A DNA stretch of 64,000 nucleotides from an uncultured Roseburia sp. (GTDB lineage: Bacteria; Bacillota_A; Clostridia; Lachnospirales; Lachnospiraceae), in contig USRX01000001.1 of NCBI GenBank assembly GCA_900557275.1, positions 1 through 64,000 on the forward strand, written 5' to 3'. How positions within the stretch are numbered: the first letter of the stretch is position 1; each line of letters starts with the position of its first letter. The notes under the pieces are model-generated. The model did not search any database and had not been told where the DNA came from. It saw nothing but the letters and a program-made list of their open reading frames with translations. The translations under genes and the position numbers were made by a program. This document shows positions 24,523 through 33,826 of this stretch, piece after piece.

Positions 24523-26010
24523 ATGTATCCAACATTAGAGGCAGTAATGGAAATAGCGGCAGAAGGTTCCTATGGAAGGATCCCTGTTGCAGAAGAAATG
24601 TATGCAGACCGTTTTACTCCGGTGGAAGTAATGCGGACACTGCGTGCAGCCAGCAGACATTGTTACCTGTTAGAAAGTGCGGAAAACAATCAGAAATGGG
24701 GCAGATATTCTTTTATGGGATATTCTCCGGTCATGGAGATTACCTGTAATGATGGAGAGATGACAGTTACTACCGGTGCCGAAGATGGATGCAAGGAAAA
24801 GAGTGTGATTAAAACCCGGCATCCGAAGAAAGCGGTTCGCGAGATCCTGAAAAAATACAAAAGTCCGAGATTGCCGGACATGCCGAATTTTACCGGTGGT
24901 CTGGTGGGATATTTTTCCTATGATTATATCCGTTATGCGGAGCCGACGCTTCAGAACAATGGTCGGATGGAGACAGATTTCAGGGATATGGATCTGATGC
25001 TGTTTGATAAAGTCATCGTATTTGATCACTATCGCCAGAAGATCATTCTCATTGCCGGTGTGGACACGTCAGATATTGAGGGGTCTTATGTGAAAGCAGG
25101 TCAGGAATTGCAGGAGATGAAACGCCTGTTAAACAGTGGCGCGAGAGCAGATATCCGTCCGTTTAAAATGCAGGGCGATCTGACACCGGAATATCCGAAA
25201 GAAAAATATTGCGAGATGGTGGAAAAAGCAAAACATTATATTCACGAGGGAGATATCTTCCAGGTTGTGCTGTCTGATCCGATGACCGTTCCGGCTACAG
25301 GAAGTCTGTTTGATGTTTACCGTGTGCTCAGAACGACGAATCCATCTCCGTACATGTTCTATTTTTCCAGCGATGATATCGAGATCGCAGGTGCCTCTCC
25401 GGAGACATTGGCGCATCTGGAAAATGGTGTGCTTCATACATTCCCGCTGGCAGGAACGCGGCCGAGAGGAAAGACAGACGAGGAAGACAAGAGATTGGAA
25501 CAGGAACTGCTAGCGGATAAAAAAGAACGTGCCGAGCATAACATGCTGGTAGATCTTGGCAGAAATGATCTTGGAAAAGTCAGCTGCCTTGGAAGCGTCC
25601 ATGTGGAAAAATATATGGAGATTGAGCGTTTCTCCCATGTTATGCATATTGGATCTACTGTATCCGGTCTGATCCGACCGGACAGAGATGCCATGGATGC
25701 CATGGATTCTATTCTTCCGGCGGGAACGCTTTCCGGTGCGCCGAAGATCCGTGCCTGTGAGATCATTGATGAACTTGAAGACCGGAAGCGTGGTATTTAT
25801 GGCGGTGCAGTTGGCTATCTGGATTTTGCAGGAAATATGGATACATGTATTGCTATCCGTCTGGCATATAAGAAAGACGGTGTGGTGTGTGTACAGTCGG
25901 GCGCTGGTATCGTAGCAGACAGCATTCCGGAAAATGAATTTATGGAATGCCAGAACAAGGCAAGGGCAGTAACAAATGCATTGAAAATGGCAGAGGAGGG
26001 TCTGGACTGA
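24523..26010 (+). CDS. trpE: Anthranilate synthase component I
   Basis: A 495-residue chorismate-utilising enzyme, first step of tryptophan synthesis. The C-terminal half has the family motifs SPYMFYF (25350 region), ASPETL, LAGTRPRGKT, EHNMLVDLGRNDLG, FSHVMHI, GTLSGAPKIRACEII and QSGAGIVADS. The N-terminal domain has the LLESAENN segment typical of the tryptophan feedback site. The start chosen is ATG 24523, with AGGAGG 6 nt upstream; an ATG 54 nt earlier lacks this site. The stop overlaps the trpG start by one base. Confidence 0.96.
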   Translation: MYPTLEAVMEIAAEGSYGRIPVAEEMYADRFTPVEVMRTLRAASRHCYLLESAENNQKWGRYSFMGYSPVMEITCNDGEMTVTTGAEDGCKEKSVIKTRHPKKAVREILKKYKSPRLPDMPNFTGGLVGYFSYDYIRYAEPTLQNNGRMETDFRDMDLMLFDKVIVFDHYRQKIILIAGVDTSDIEGSYVKAGQELQEMKRLLNSGARADIRPFKMQGDLTPEYPKEKYCEMVEKAKHYIHEGDIFQVVLSDPMTVPATGSLFDVYRVLRTTNPSPYMFYFSSDDIEIAGASPETLAHLENGVLHTFPLAGTRPRGKTDEEDKRLEQELLADKKERAEHNMLVDLGRNDLGKVSCLGSVHVEKYMEIERFSHVMHIGSTVSGLIRPDRDAMDAMDSILPAGTLSGAPKIRACEIIDELEDRKRGIYGGAVGYLDFAGNMDTCIAIRLAYKKDGVVCVQSGAGIVADSIPENEFMECQNKARAVTNALKMAEEGLD

Positions 26011-26582
26011 TGATAGTAATGATTGATAATTATGACAGTTTTGTATATAACCTGTATCAGCTGATCGGAAGCATCCGCAGTGACATTGAGGTATACAGAA
26101 ATGATAAGATAACGGTTGCGGATATTGAAGCGATGAAGCCGGAGGCGATCGTTATCTCTCCGGGACCGGGCAGGCCGGAAAATGCAGGAAACTGTATGGA
26201 GATTGTACAGGCATTTGCAGGAAAGATCCCGATCCTTGGGGTATGTCTGGGGCATCAGATCATCAGTACCGTATACGGTGGAACTGTTTCCTATGCAAAG
26301 GAGCTGATGCATGGAAAGACATCTGAGATCGAGACAGCGGCGGACAGCATCCTTTTCCAAAACATGGAAGAACTGGTGCAGGTAGCCAGATATCATTCCC
26401 TTGCAGCGGTAAGAGATACCCTTCCGGAGTCATTGAAAGTCACTGCATGGACAGCAGATGATGAAGTTATGGCAGTGGAAGATGTGGAAAAAGAAGTGTA
26501 CGGCATCCAGTTCCATCCGGAGTCCGTCATGACCCCGCAAGGCAGACAGATGGTACAGAACTTCCTGGATCGGATTCATTAA
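26010..26582 (+). CDS. trpG: Anthranilate synthase component II (glutamine amidotransferase)
   Basis: A 190-residue class I glutamine amidotransferase that supplies ammonia to TrpE. It begins with IDNYDSFVYNLYQ. It contains the SPGPGRPENAG oxyanion segment, the nucleophile Cys in ILGVCLGHQ and the C-terminal His-Glu pair in GIQFHPESV. The start ATG overlaps the trpE stop (TGATG), with GGAGGG just upstream, which indicates translational coupling. Confidence 0.96.
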   Translation: MIVMIDNYDSFVYNLYQLIGSIRSDIEVYRNDKITVADIEAMKPEAIVISPGPGRPENAGNCMEIVQAFAGKIPILGVCLGHQIISTVYGGTVSYAKELMHGKTSEIETAADSILFQNMEELVQVARYHSLAAVRDTLPESLKVTAWTADDEVMAVEDVEKEVYGIQFHPESVMTPQGRQMVQNFLDRIH

Positions 26583-26599
26583 GAAAGTGAGAGAAAACA

Positions 26600-27613
26600 A
26601 TGATAAAAGAAGCGATCATTCAGCTGACGCAGAAAAAAGATCTGACTTATGATCAGGCAGAGCAGGTAGTAAATGAGATCATGGAAGGAAAAGCGTCAGA
26701 TATCCAGATGGCAGCATATCTGACAGCCCTTGCCATGAAAGGAGAGACAATCGATGAGATCACAGCTTCCGCAGTGAGTATGCGTGCCCACGGAACGCAG
26801 CTACAGCATGATATGGAAGTGCTGGAGATCGTAGGCACCGGAGGAGACGGTTCCAATTCCTTTAATATTTCTACAACGGCATCTATGGTCATCGCAGCAG
26901 GAGGAGTGCCGGTGGCAAAACACGGAAACCGTGCAGCTTCATCAAAAAGCGGTGCGGCAGATGTGCTGGAAGCACTTGGTGCAGATATTACATTGGATCC
27001 GGAGCAGAGTAAAAAAGTACTGGAAAAGGTAGGATTTTGTTTCCTGTTTGCCCAGAAATATCATTCTGCCATGAAATATGTGGGACCGGTCAGAAAGAAA
27101 CTGGGAATCCGTACCGTATTTAATATTTTAGGACCGCTCTCCAACCCGGCAGCAGCTACCATGGAAGTGATGGGTGTCTATAATGAATCGCTGGTTGAGC
27201 CGTTGGCAAGAGTATTGTCAAATCTTGGCGTAAAACGGGGCATGGTCGTATACGGGCAGGATAAGATGGATGAGATTTCTATGAGTGCGCCTACATCCGT
27301 ATGTGAGATCCGGGATGGTGAGCTCATTTCCTATGAAATCACACCGGAGCAGTTTGGGTATGAGCGATGTGAAAAAGATGCTCTGGTCGGTGGTACACCT
27401 CAGGAGAATGCATGGATTACGAGAGATATTCTGGAAGGCAGAGACCGGGGAGCAAAATATCAGGCAGTGTGCCTCAATGCAGGGGCTGCACTTTATATCA
27501 CAGGAAAAGCTGACACACTGGAAGCAGGCGTGAAACTGGCAGAAGAGCTGATTGATAGTGGAAAAGCAGCACAAAAGCTGGCAAGCTATGTGGCAGTCAG
27601 CCGTCAGAGATAA
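26600..27613 (+). CDS. trpD: Anthranilate phosphoribosyltransferase
   Basis: A 337-residue class IV phosphoribosyltransferase that joins anthranilate and PRPP. Its motifs are [15 protein letters not shown] (PRPP-binding loop), [21 protein letters not shown] and [20 protein letters not shown], then [14 protein letters not shown]. It lies 17 bp after trpG with AAGAAAGTGAGAG upstream. Length and motifs are complete. Confidence 0.96.
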   Translation: MIKEAIIQLTQKKDLTYDQAEQVVNEIMEGKASDIQMAAYLTALAMKGETIDEITASAVSMRAHGTQLQHDMEVLEIVGTGGDGSNSFNISTTASMVIAAGGVPVAKHGNRAASSKSGAADVLEALGADITLDPEQSKKVLEKVGFCFLFAQKYHSAMKYVGPVRKKLGIRTVFNILGPLSNPAAATMEVMGVYNESLVEPLARVLSNLGVKRGMVVYGQDKMDEISMSAPTSVCEIRDGELISYEITPEQFGYERCEKDALVGGTPQENAWITRDILEGRDRGAKYQAVCLNAGAALYITGKADTLEAGVKLAEELIDSGKAAQKLASYVAVSRQR

Positions 27614-27664
27614 TGATGGCACGGCCAGAAAAGAGACATAGAAAAAATAACAGGAGACTGTCAT

Positions 27665-28447
27665 ATGAATATATTAGAAACGATAGCAGAAAAAACAGTA
27701 GAACGTATTGCGGAAGAGAAAAAATACAAATCTCCGGAAACGGTACGTCGGGAAGCAGAAGAGGCGGCAAAGGCAAGAACACCGTTTTTATTTGCGGAAG
27801 CATTAAAAAAACCGGAAATCTCTTTTATCTGCGAGGTAAAGAAAGCATCGCCATCAAAAGGGATCATCGCAGAGGACTTTCCGTATCTTGATATTGCAAA
27901 AGAATACGATGCGGCAGGGGCATCCTGCATTTCCTGCCTGACAGAGCCATACTGGTTTCTGGGAAAAGATGCATATCTGAAGGAGATCGTACAGAATGTG
28001 TCGATCCCGGTACTTCGGAAAGATTTTACCATAGACGACTATATGATCTATCAGGCGAGTGCCATGAACGCATCCGCTGTGCTGCTGATCTGTTCTATTC
28101 TGGATGATGGACAGCTGAAAGCTTATGGAGAGCTTGCCGCAGAGCTTGGACTGACCGCCCTGGTAGAGGCCCATACCGAAACAGAGATCGAGCGCGCATT
28201 AAAATCCGGCGCCGGTGTGATCGGTGTTAATAACCGGAATCTGAAAAACTTTGATGTGAAATTTGACAACTGCCTGAAACTTCGAAAAATGGTGCCGGAT
28301 GATATTGTATTTGTGGCAGAAAGTGGCATTCAGACACCGGAAGATGTAAAGCTTCTCAGAGAAAATGGTACGGATGCCGTACTGATCGGAGAGACTTTTA
28401 TGCGTGCGCCGGATAAGAAAGCGATGCTTCAGAAATTGAAAGGCTGA
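27665..28447 (+). CDS. trpC: Indole-3-glycerol phosphate synthase
   Basis: A 260-residue TIM-barrel enzyme. Its motifs are FICEVKKASPSKGII (catalytic Lys), CLTEPYWFLGKDAYL, PVLRKDFTIDDYMIYQA, LVEAHTETEIERAL, GVNNRNLKNFDV and VAESGIQTPEDV, ending with AVLIGETFMRA. ACAGGAGA precedes the ATG, 51 bp after trpD. It makes indole-glycerol phosphate, the substrate of the missing TrpBA. Confidence 0.96.
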   Translation: MNILETIAEKTVERIAEEKKYKSPETVRREAEEAAKARTPFLFAEALKKPEISFICEVKKASPSKGIIAEDFPYLDIAKEYDAAGASCISCLTEPYWFLGKDAYLKEIVQNVSIPVLRKDFTIDDYMIYQASAMNASAVLLICSILDDGQLKAYGELAAELGLTALVEAHTETEIERALKSGAGVIGVNNRNLKNFDVKFDNCLKLRKMVPDDIVFVAESGIQTPEDVKLLRENGTDAVLIGETFMRAPDKKAMLQKLKG

Positions 28448-28452
28448 AAAAC

Positions 28453-29079
28453 GTGATGGAGTTGGTAAAAATAAAAATATGTGGACTGTCCCGTTTCTGT
28501 GATATTCAATATATAAATGAAGCCAGACCGGATTATTGTGGTTTTATCGTAGATTTTCCAAAAAGTCACCGAAGTGTGTCAGTTTCACAGATGGAACAAC
28601 TGATAAAAAGGCTTTCGGATGATGTTATTCCTGTAGGTGTATTTGTAGATACGCCGGTAAAAGACGTGGCAGATAGTGTAAAACGCGGTATTCTGACTCA
28701 TGTACAGCTGCATGGACAGGAAGATAATACGTATATCAGAGAACTTCGGAAACTGACCGGAGAGGCTGGAAAGAAGGTAACTGTTTTTCAGGCGTTTAAA
28801 GTTAAGGATACGCAAACGCTTCTCAAAGCACAGAACAGCGAAGCAGACAGAATTCTGCTGGACAATGGACAGGGTACCGGACAGACTTTTGACTGGAGTT
28901 TGCTGCGGAATGTGAAACGTCCATTTATTCTTGCCGGCGGTTTAACGCCGGAGAATCTGCCAGATGCAATCGATCGTGTGCATCCATGGGGCGTAGATCT
29001 TAGCAGTGGTGTGGAGACAGATCGTTTAAAAGATAGAGAGAAGATACTGGAAGCGGTATTTTCAGTAAAAAAACATTAA
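28453..29079 (+). CDS. trpF: Phosphoribosylanthranilate isomerase
   Basis: A 208-residue TIM-barrel isomerase. It has the active-site Cys in IKICGLSR, then YCGFIVDFPKSHRSV, GVFVDTPVKD, VQLHGQED, the catalytic Asp in LLDNGQGTGQTFDW, FILAGGLTPENL and VDLSSGVET. The start may be GTG 28453 (9 nt after GAAAGG) or the adjacent ATG 28456. It is the last gene of the operon; a strong terminator begins at its stop codon. Confidence 0.94.
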   Translation: MMELVKIKICGLSRFCDIQYINEARPDYCGFIVDFPKSHRSVSVSQMEQLIKRLSDDVIPVGVFVDTPVKDVADSVKRGILTHVQLHGQEDNTYIRELRKLTGEAGKKVTVFQAFKVKDTQTLLKAQNSEADRILLDNGQGTGQTFDWSLLRNVKRPFILAGGLTPENLPDAIDRVHPWGVDLSSGVETDRLKDREKILEAVFSVKKH

Positions 29080-29162
29080 AAACAGATTGTGGTAATTGTA
29101 TTTTGATTGTCAGATAAAAAAATCTGATTTCATAAAACACAATTACCGCAATCTGTTTTTTT
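29079..29162 (+). terminator. Terminator of the trp operon
   Basis: AAAACAGATTGTGGTAATTGT pairs with ACAATTACCGCAATCTGTTTT, with an inner CAGAT/ATCTG hairpin, then a run of T. It closes the trp operon directly after trpF. Confidence 0.88.
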
Positions 29163-29245
29163 ATCATATCCTGTTTTCCTCCAATTATTACTCGGAAATA
29201 AATCATTTGTACAGAAAAAACGATACTTCTGAAATGTTAAATTAT

Positions 29246-29284
29246 TTTACAAATATTTAACTTGTTCGCGATTTTGGATTTAAC
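29246..29284 (+). promoter_or_regulatory. Possible Pho box in front of pstS
   Basis: TTTACA (29246-29251) and TTTAAC (29256-29261) are repeated about one helical turn apart, with a further TTTAAC at 29279-29284. This resembles the TT(A/T/C)ACA direct repeats bound by PhoP/PhoB-type regulators in Firmicutes. A matching regulator gene lies at the end of this operon. Confidence 0.4.
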
Positions 29285-29360
29285 GTATGTTTCGTATACT
29301 CGTTTTGTGCTTGAGGAAAAGGCAAAAAAAGTAAGAATGAAAATAATGGAGGAAACATTC

Positions 29361-30281
29361 ATGAAGAAGAAATCAGTTGTAATATTAGGACTTGTTGCAG
29401 CAATGGCTGTGTCATCAGTAATGGCAGGCTGCGGAAATAAAGGAACAGACAACGGCACAAGTGCGGCAGCAGAAGGCGGCAGTTCAGAATCCCTTCCAAG
29501 CGGTGAGATTACCGTATGCTCCCGTGAGGATGGCAGCGGCACAAGAGGAGCATTTATTGAACTGTTCGGCGTAGAAGAGAAAGATGCTTCCGGTCAGAAA
29601 GTTGACAATACAACAGCATCAGCAGAAGTTACAAACAGTACAGCAGTAATGATGCAGACAGTTGCAGGAAATGAAAATGCAATCGGTTATATCTCTCTTG
29701 GATCTTTAGACGATTCCATCAAAGCAGTAGCGATTGATGGTGTAAAACCAAGTGCAGAAGGTGTAAAAGATGGATCTTACAAAGTAGCTCGCCCGTTCAA
29801 TATTGTTTATAAAGAGGGCTCTTTAAATGAAGTGGCTCAGGACTTTATTAAATACATCATGAGCCAGGAAGGACAGAAAGTTGTAGAAGATAACGGATAT
29901 GTAAGCCAGGGCAACGAAGGTTCTTATTCCGCATCCGGACTGACCGGAACACTGACCGTCGGCGGCTCTTCTTCTGTAACACCGGTTATGGAGAAACTTG
30001 CAGAGGCATATCAGGGACTGAACACTGGCGTAAAAGTATCTGTACAGGAATCTGATTCTACTACAGGCGTTACATCAGCATCACAGGGCGTTGTAGATAT
30101 CGGTATGGCTTCCAGAGACCTGAAAGATGAAGAGAAAACAGAAGTAACATCTAAAACAATTGCTATGGATGGTATCGCAGTTGTAGTAAACAAAGCGAAC
30201 GCTCTGTCAGATCTTACATCAGATCAGGTAAAATCCATCTATGTAGGCGAGACAACAACATGGGATGAACTTGCAAAGTAA
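29361..30281 (+). CDS. pstS: Phosphate-binding lipoprotein PstS, circularly permuted arrangement
   Basis: A 306-residue extracellular lipoprotein: signal peptide with lipobox VMAGC (Cys24). The two halves of the phosphate-binding fold occur in swapped order. SREDGSGTRGAF (residues 54-65), normally in the second half of PstS, comes first. GTLTVGGSSSVTPVMEKLAE (196-215), normally the mature N-terminus, comes second, and the chain ends at YVGETTTWDELAK, normally the hinge region. Start ATG 29361 has GGAGG upstream. It is first in the pst-pho operon and delivers phosphate to PstCAB. Confidence 0.92.
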   Translation: MKKKSVVILGLVAAMAVSSVMAGCGNKGTDNGTSAAAEGGSSESLPSGEITVCSREDGSGTRGAFIELFGVEEKDASGQKVDNTTASAEVTNSTAVMMQTVAGNENAIGYISLGSLDDSIKAVAIDGVKPSAEGVKDGSYKVARPFNIVYKEGSLNEVAQDFIKYIMSQEGQKVVEDNGYVSQGNEGSYSASGLTGTLTVGGSSSVTPVMEKLAEAYQGLNTGVKVSVQESDSTTGVTSASQGVVDIGMASRDLKDEEKTEVTSKTIAMDGIAVVVNKANALSDLTSDQVKSIYVGETTTWDELAK

Positions 30282-30342
30282 GAACAGTTTGTTGCTGAAT
30301 GGTTTGTTATACAAAAGCAGAAACAGAATCAAATAAGAAATT

Positions 30343-30370
30343 CCAGGGGAGATCAGTGGGTCTTTCCTGG
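30343..30370 (+). terminator. Hairpin between pstS and pstC, possible partial terminator
   Basis: CCAGGGGAGA pairs with TCTTTCCTGG (two G-T pairs), followed by GGTTTT. Such hairpins commonly let a binding-protein gene be expressed more strongly than its permease genes. Confidence 0.5.
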
Positions 30371-30426
30371 GGTTTTCAAGTATCAGTCTTCGGCATCAGG
30401 TTGCCTGAGGAGGTTAAGTTAAATTT

Positions 30427-31281
30427 ATGAAAAAAGCAAAAGAAATCATTATGCAGATCGTATTTCTGATAGCTGCATGTGTATCTATCGGAGCGGTTGC
30501 ACTGATCTGTATTTTCCTTTTTGCAAATGGATTTTCAGGAATCAGCCAGATCGGTCTCGGAAAATTCATCACAGGTATTCAGTGGAAACCTTTAAATGAT
30601 ATATTTGGCATACTGCCTATGATCATCGGCAGTATTTATGTAACTGCAGGGGCGATTATTGTAGGTGTGCCTCTGGGAATCATCTGTTCCGTATTTATGG
30701 CAAAGTTTTGCCCGGAACCGTTATACCGTATCATGAAACCGGCGGTAAATCTGATGGCGGGCATACCGTCTATCGTATATGGTTTCTTCGGTCTGGTCGT
30801 ACTGGTACCGATGATTCAGGATTTACACGGAGGCAGCGGAAAAGGTGTATTTACTGCATCACTGCTTCTTGGAATCATGATTCTCCCGACAATCATAAAT
30901 GTATCTGAATCTGCCATCCGTGCAGTACCGGAAAATTATTATGAGGGTGCTCTGGCACTGGGAGACACAAAAGAGAAAAGTATTTTCCGAACCATCGTTC
31001 CGGCAGCAAAATCCGGAATCATGGCAGGAGTTATCCTTGGCGTTGGACGTGCCATCGGAGAAACCATGGCAGTTATCATGGTAGCCGGAAACCAGCCGGT
31101 TATTCCAAATACACTGTTCTCCGGCGTTCGTACCATGACCGCAAATATCGTACTGGAAATGGGATATGCAACAGGACTTCACAGACAGGCATTGATCGCT
31201 ACCGGCGTGGTACTGTTTGTATTTATCCTGATTATTAATATTCTGTTTTCAATCCTGAACAGAAAGGGGGATAGAGATTAA
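30427..31281 (+). CDS. pstC: Phosphate ABC transporter permease PstC
   Basis: A 284-residue permease with about six membrane helices and the conserved cytoplasmic loop YEGALALGDTKEKSIFRTIVP, which docks with PstB. It also has LMAGIPSIVYGFFGL, a typical PstC/PstA segment. AGGAGG lies about 14 nt before the ATG. Its stop overlaps the pstA start (TAATG). Confidence 0.95.
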   Translation: MKKAKEIIMQIVFLIAACVSIGAVALICIFLFANGFSGISQIGLGKFITGIQWKPLNDIFGILPMIIGSIYVTAGAIIVGVPLGIICSVFMAKFCPEPLYRIMKPAVNLMAGIPSIVYGFFGLVVLVPMIQDLHGGSGKGVFTASLLLGIMILPTIINVSESAIRAVPENYYEGALALGDTKEKSIFRTIVPAAKSGIMAGVILGVGRAIGETMAVIMVAGNQPVIPNTLFSGVRTMTANIVLEMGYATGLHRQALIATGVVLFVFILIINILFSILNRKGDRD

Positions 31282-32141
31282 TGAAAGATTGGAAAACAAA
31301 TATGATGGCTTATAAAAGAAGTCCGTTATCATTAATCCTGAGAATTCTGGTCATTGCAGCAGCCTGCATTACCATGTTTATCCTCTGTGCCATTATCATA
31401 TATATTCTTGTAAAAGGCATCCCAAATTTGAATCTGAAGATGTTTGCATGGCATTACACATCCGATAATGTATCTATGACGCCGGCAATTATCAATACGG
31501 TTCTCATGGTTCTGCTGACGCTGGCCTTTGCAGCGCCCATCGGTATCTTTTCTGCAATCTATCTGGTGGAATATGCAAAGCGGGGCAATAAGATTGTTCT
31601 TCTGATTCGTATGACCACAGAGACACTGGCAGGAATTCCGTCTATCGTATATGGTCTGTTTGGTTTCCTGATGTTCGCAGTAGCTTTTAAGTGGGGATAT
31701 TCATTCCTTGGTGGCGCATTGACGCTGGCAATGATGGTTTTGCCTACGATTATGAGAACGACGGAAGAAGCACTGAAAGCAGTTCCGGATTCTTACAGAG
31801 AAGGAAGCTTCGGACTTGGCGCAGGACGCCTTAGAACCGTATTTCAGGTAGTGCTTCCTTCTGCAATCCCGGGAATCCTTTCTGGCGTCATCTTAAGTAT
31901 CGGACGTATCGTTGGCGAGACAGCAGCGTTGATCTTTACAGCCGGAACGATTGCGGAGATACCGGGTGGACTGCTTCAATCCGGACGTACATTGGCAATT
32001 CACATGTACGCATTATTGAATGAAGGTCTGCATGTAAATGAAGCCTATGCAACGGCAGTTGTTCTGTTGGCACTGGTCATTGTGATCAATGCGGTGTCTG
32101 AGCGGGTAGCGCATAAGCTGTCCCAGAAGACCGGAGCATAA
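31281..32141 (+). CDS. pstA: Phosphate ABC transporter permease PstA
   Basis: A 286-residue permease, partner of PstC, with six predicted helices, TLAGIPSIVYGLFGFLMF and the coupling loop YREGSFGLGAGRLRTVFQVV. The C-terminus is AHKLSQKTGA. The start overlaps the pstC stop, with AAAGGGGG just upstream. Confidence 0.95.
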   Translation: MKDWKTNMMAYKRSPLSLILRILVIAAACITMFILCAIIIYILVKGIPNLNLKMFAWHYTSDNVSMTPAIINTVLMVLLTLAFAAPIGIFSAIYLVEYAKRGNKIVLLIRMTTETLAGIPSIVYGLFGFLMFAVAFKWGYSFLGGALTLAMMVLPTIMRTTEEALKAVPDSYREGSFGLGAGRLRTVFQVVLPSAIPGILSGVILSIGRIVGETAALIFTAGTIAEIPGGLLQSGRTLAIHMYALLNEGLHVNEAYATAVVLLALVIVINAVSERVAHKLSQKTGA

Positions 32142-32306
32142 GACGGTCGTTGTTGTTACTGCGCAAAAAAATCTGTACAGAAGTTTCCGTTGAAAGACTG
32201 TGACAGAAAAATGACAGGATTCTGATGCGCAGAGATTGAAAAAAATCTGAAACAGGACTGTATCTTTACAGAAATATTTCAGACAGATGGGAGAGAAAAG
32301 AATCAG

Positions 32307-33062
32307 ATGAGCAAAGATAAAATGGTAGTTGAAAACCTGGATCTGTATTATGGAAATTTCCAGGCTTTAAAAAATATTAACCTCCGACTTCCGGAAAATG
32401 AGATATCCGCATTTATCGGACCTTCTGGCTGTGGCAAGTCCACACTTTTAAAATGTCTGAACCGGATGAATGATCTGGTAGAAGGATGTAAGATTGACGG
32501 AAAAGTAACACTGGACGGACAGGATATCTATCAGGGCATGGATGTCACACTTTTGAGAAAACGTGTAGGAATGGTATTCCAGCGACCGAATCCGTTCCCA
32601 ATGAGTATTTATGACAATATCGCATATGGACCGAGAACCCACGGCATCCACTCCAAGGCAAAACTGGATGATATTGTAGAAAAATCCCTGCGGGATGCTT
32701 CCATCTGGGAAGAGGTAAAAGACCGTCTGAAAAAAAGCGCTCTTGGAATGTCTGGCGGACAGCAGCAGAGACTCTGTATTGCCAGAGCACTGGCTGTACA
32801 GCCGGAGGTACTTCTGATGGATGAGCCGACATCTGCACTGGATCCGATCTCTACTTCAAAAATAGAAGACCTTGCTGTGGAACTTAAAAAAGATTATACT
32901 ATTATAATGGTAACCCACAACATGCAGCAGGCTGCCAGAATTTCTGACAAAACAGCATTTTTCCTGTTGGGAGAGATGGTCGAGTTTGGTAATACAGAAG
33001 ACATCTTTGCAAAACCTCAGGATAAGAGAACGGAAGATTATATTACAGGACGATTTGGTTAA
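32307..33062 (+). CDS. pstB: Phosphate ABC transporter ATP-binding protein
   Basis: A 251-residue ABC ATPase. Walker A is [19 protein letters not shown], the Q-loop is in [17 protein letters not shown], the signature is [17 protein letters not shown], Walker B is [13 protein letters not shown] and the switch His is in MVTHNMQQA. The [11 protein letters not shown] stretch is specific to PstB. GGGAGAG precedes the ATG. A 165-bp gap separates it from pstA, with no strong terminator seen. Confidence 0.97.
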   Translation: MSKDKMVVENLDLYYGNFQALKNINLRLPENEISAFIGPSGCGKSTLLKCLNRMNDLVEGCKIDGKVTLDGQDIYQGMDVTLLRKRVGMVFQRPNPFPMSIYDNIAYGPRTHGIHSKAKLDDIVEKSLRDASIWEEVKDRLKKSALGMSGGQQQRLCIARALAVQPEVLLMDEPTSALDPISTSKIEDLAVELKKDYTIIMVTHNMQQAARISDKTAFFLLGEMVEFGNTEDIFAKPQDKRTEDYITGRFG

Positions 33063-33075
33063 TCTTTTCACAATT

Positions 33076-33096
33076 ACGCACGGGTTTCACGTGCGT
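33076..33096 (+). repeat. Small hairpin between pstB and phoU
   Basis: ACGCACG and CGTGCGT form a 7-bp stem around GGTTTCA, with only TT after it. Probably too weak for full termination; it may tune phoU expression. Confidence 0.4.
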
Positions 33097-33175
33097 TTGG
33101 TTTGAAGAAGAAACATTTATGAGAAGGTTTCATAAATTTCAGATGCGACATGAAAAAGTCAGGGAGGAAATAATA

Positions 33176-33823
33176 ATGATGAGAAAAGTATTTCAGGATC
33201 AGCTAGAGGAACTGCATGTTGAACTGATCCAGATGGGGGCATTGTGTGAGCGCGCCATTCTTTCAGCAGAAAAGACGATGCTGGTAAAGAATGATAAACT
33301 TTCCGGAGAAGTGCATCATCTGGAGCAGCAGATCGATCAGAAAGAGAGAGATATCGAAGATCTTTGCATGAAGATGCTGCTGCGCCAGCAGCCGGTGGCC
33401 GGTGATCTCCGACTGATCACTGCAGCATTACGGATGATTTCGGATATGGAACGGATCGGAGATCAGACCTGTGATATTGCAGATATTACGAAAGAAATCG
33501 AAGACAACAGCATGATAGAAAAACTTCCCCTGCGGGATATGGCAGAAGCTACGATCCGGATGCTGACAGACAGTGTGGATTCTTTTGTACGAAGTGACAG
33601 GAATCTGGCTCAAAAAGTCATGGAGGCAGATGATTTTGTAGATGGAAAGTTTCAGCAGATTAAAGATCAGCTGATTGGTTTCCTTGCAGAACAGCCAGAT
33701 AAAAGTGAAGTATTTCTGGATTTTCTTATGATCGCAAAATATTACGAACGTATTGGCGATCATGCGGTAAATATCGCAGAATGGGTAGAATATTCTATCA
33801 CAGGAGAACATGTAGGAGCGTAA
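33176..33823 (+). CDS. phoU: Phosphate signalling protein PhoU
   Basis: A 215-residue all-helical protein with two PhoU repeats: RQQPVAGDLRLITAALRMIS with DMERIGDQ in the first half, and FLDFLMIAKYYERIGDHAVN in the second. The E-R-x-x-D metal motifs are present in both. It links PstB activity to the sensor kinase. The start chosen is ATG 33176, which follows GGGAGGAAA; upstream in-frame ATGs lack such a site. Confidence 0.94.
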   Translation: MMRKVFQDQLEELHVELIQMGALCERAILSAEKTMLVKNDKLSGEVHHLEQQIDQKERDIEDLCMKMLLRQQPVAGDLRLITAALRMISDMERIGDQTCDIADITKEIEDNSMIEKLPLRDMAEATIRMLTDSVDSFVRSDRNLAQKVMEADDFVDGKFQQIKDQLIGFLAEQPDKSEVFLDFLMIAKYYERIGDHAVNIAEWVEYSITGEHVGA

Positions 33824-33826
33824 AAA

